Assembly: GCA_025504975.1 (NCBI GenBank)
Contig: JANUWI010000014.1
Location: 558,001 to 622,000, forward strand
Direction: 5' to 3'
Origin: Plenodomus lindquistii
Taxonomy: Eukaryota; Ascomycota; Dothideomycetes; Pleosporales; Leptosphaeriaceae
Length of the DNA: 64,000 nucleotides
In this document: positions 63,581-64,000 of the stretch, piece after piece
Numbering within the stretch: position 1 is the stretch's first letter
Layout: each line of letters opens with the position of its first letter
Translations under genes and position numbers: made by a program
The notes under the pieces: generated by a model
What the model was told of the DNA's origin: nothing
Databases searched by the model: none
What the model saw: only the letters and a program-made list of their open reading frames with translations

Positions 63581-64000
63581 GTTGAGTATCGGTGTAGAGT
63601 GATGGTGAGGTATGCCGAGTATGTTGTGCAATGGTGATCCGTGAGGTTGTTATTCTGATATATGAATACGTTCTCGATAATTGGATCCCCTCTTTTTCTT
63701 TCCCAAGTATTCTCGAAATAGAATAAAGGTTCAAGTATAGTGTTTCGTTTCGGATGCCGTGAGATTTTTTTCTTATCCTCGTAAATAGATTCCGGAATGA
63801 TTCAGATCCGTAAGAAAAACCCAGGAAAGTAGAACGACGAGCCGAAAATAATGGACCACGGGCGTAAAGATTATTTTTTTTTGCAAGGGAAAGACCAGTA
63901 TCCCAAAGATGCCAAATGAAAGAAATGGAGATAGATGATGGGGCGAGCAAACAGCACAACTATCGTTCGTGAGGTGGGAGATGTAGATGGGGGCGATCGT
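63581..64000. other. Right-edge intergenic sequence
   Basis: Upstream region of the DUF3455 gene; nothing coding is seen up to the window end. Confidence 0.4.

Overview
This window is nuclear DNA from a filamentous ascomycete (Pezizomycotina, most likely a Dothideomycete). Genes carry short 45-150 nt introns with GT(R)AGT-type donors and CTAAC/CTGAC-like branch sites. Ribosomal, nucleolar and secretory genes are easily recognised as fungal, and several fungus-specific families occur (GH128 with GPI signal, HOG-pathway MAPKK Pbs2, D-arabinono-lactone oxidase, small secreted proteins). No rRNA, tRNA, CRISPR array or operon was seen, and no biosynthetic gene cluster is evident.

Layout. Roughly 0.4-22 kb is mainly housekeeping: fibrillarin and ribosomal protein L17 (uL22) share a 376-bp divergent promoter; then a GPI-type GH128 glucanase, a five-exon MFS sugar transporter, a Ser/Thr/Pro-rich chitinase-tail-like ORF, a tandem array of broken paralogues (11.0-13.7 kb), a coiled-coil protein, ribosomal protein S5 (uS7) with a GC-AG intron, a DDRGK1/UFBP1-like membrane protein and a carotenoid-cleavage-type oxygenase. 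Roughly 22-45 kb is accessory-like: gene-poor, with long empty spacers, five small RING-finger genes, a BTB/POZ gene, several small secreted or cysteine-rich proteins, an isochorismatase-like hydrolase, a protein rich in SUMO-consensus (psi-K-x-E) motifs whose frame carries a stop, and an ALO1-type oxidase. Roughly 45-64 kb returns to conserved genes: a GT34-like protein without a DxD motif, a secreted charged-repeat protein, a 210-bp MITE-like inverted-repeat element, Sec63, Pbs2, an auxin-efflux-carrier-family transporter, choline/ethanolamine kinase and a secreted DUF3455 protein.

How the genes relate. Fibrillarin, L17 and S5 belong to ribosome production. Sec63 and the GPI/secreted proteins belong to ER translocation and the cell surface. 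Pbs2 (osmostress) and choline kinase (membrane lipid) are ordinary stand-alone genes. The RING and BTB genes suggest a lineage-specific expansion of ubiquitin-ligase-type adaptors. The most interesting points are the twin paralogues, each broken by one TGA where the other copy has TGG; the RING/BTB cluster; the DDRGK1-like protein in a fungus; and the psi-K-x-E protein.

Limits. Exon borders were read by eye from frames, splice consensus and remembered family conservation; no alignments or searches were run.
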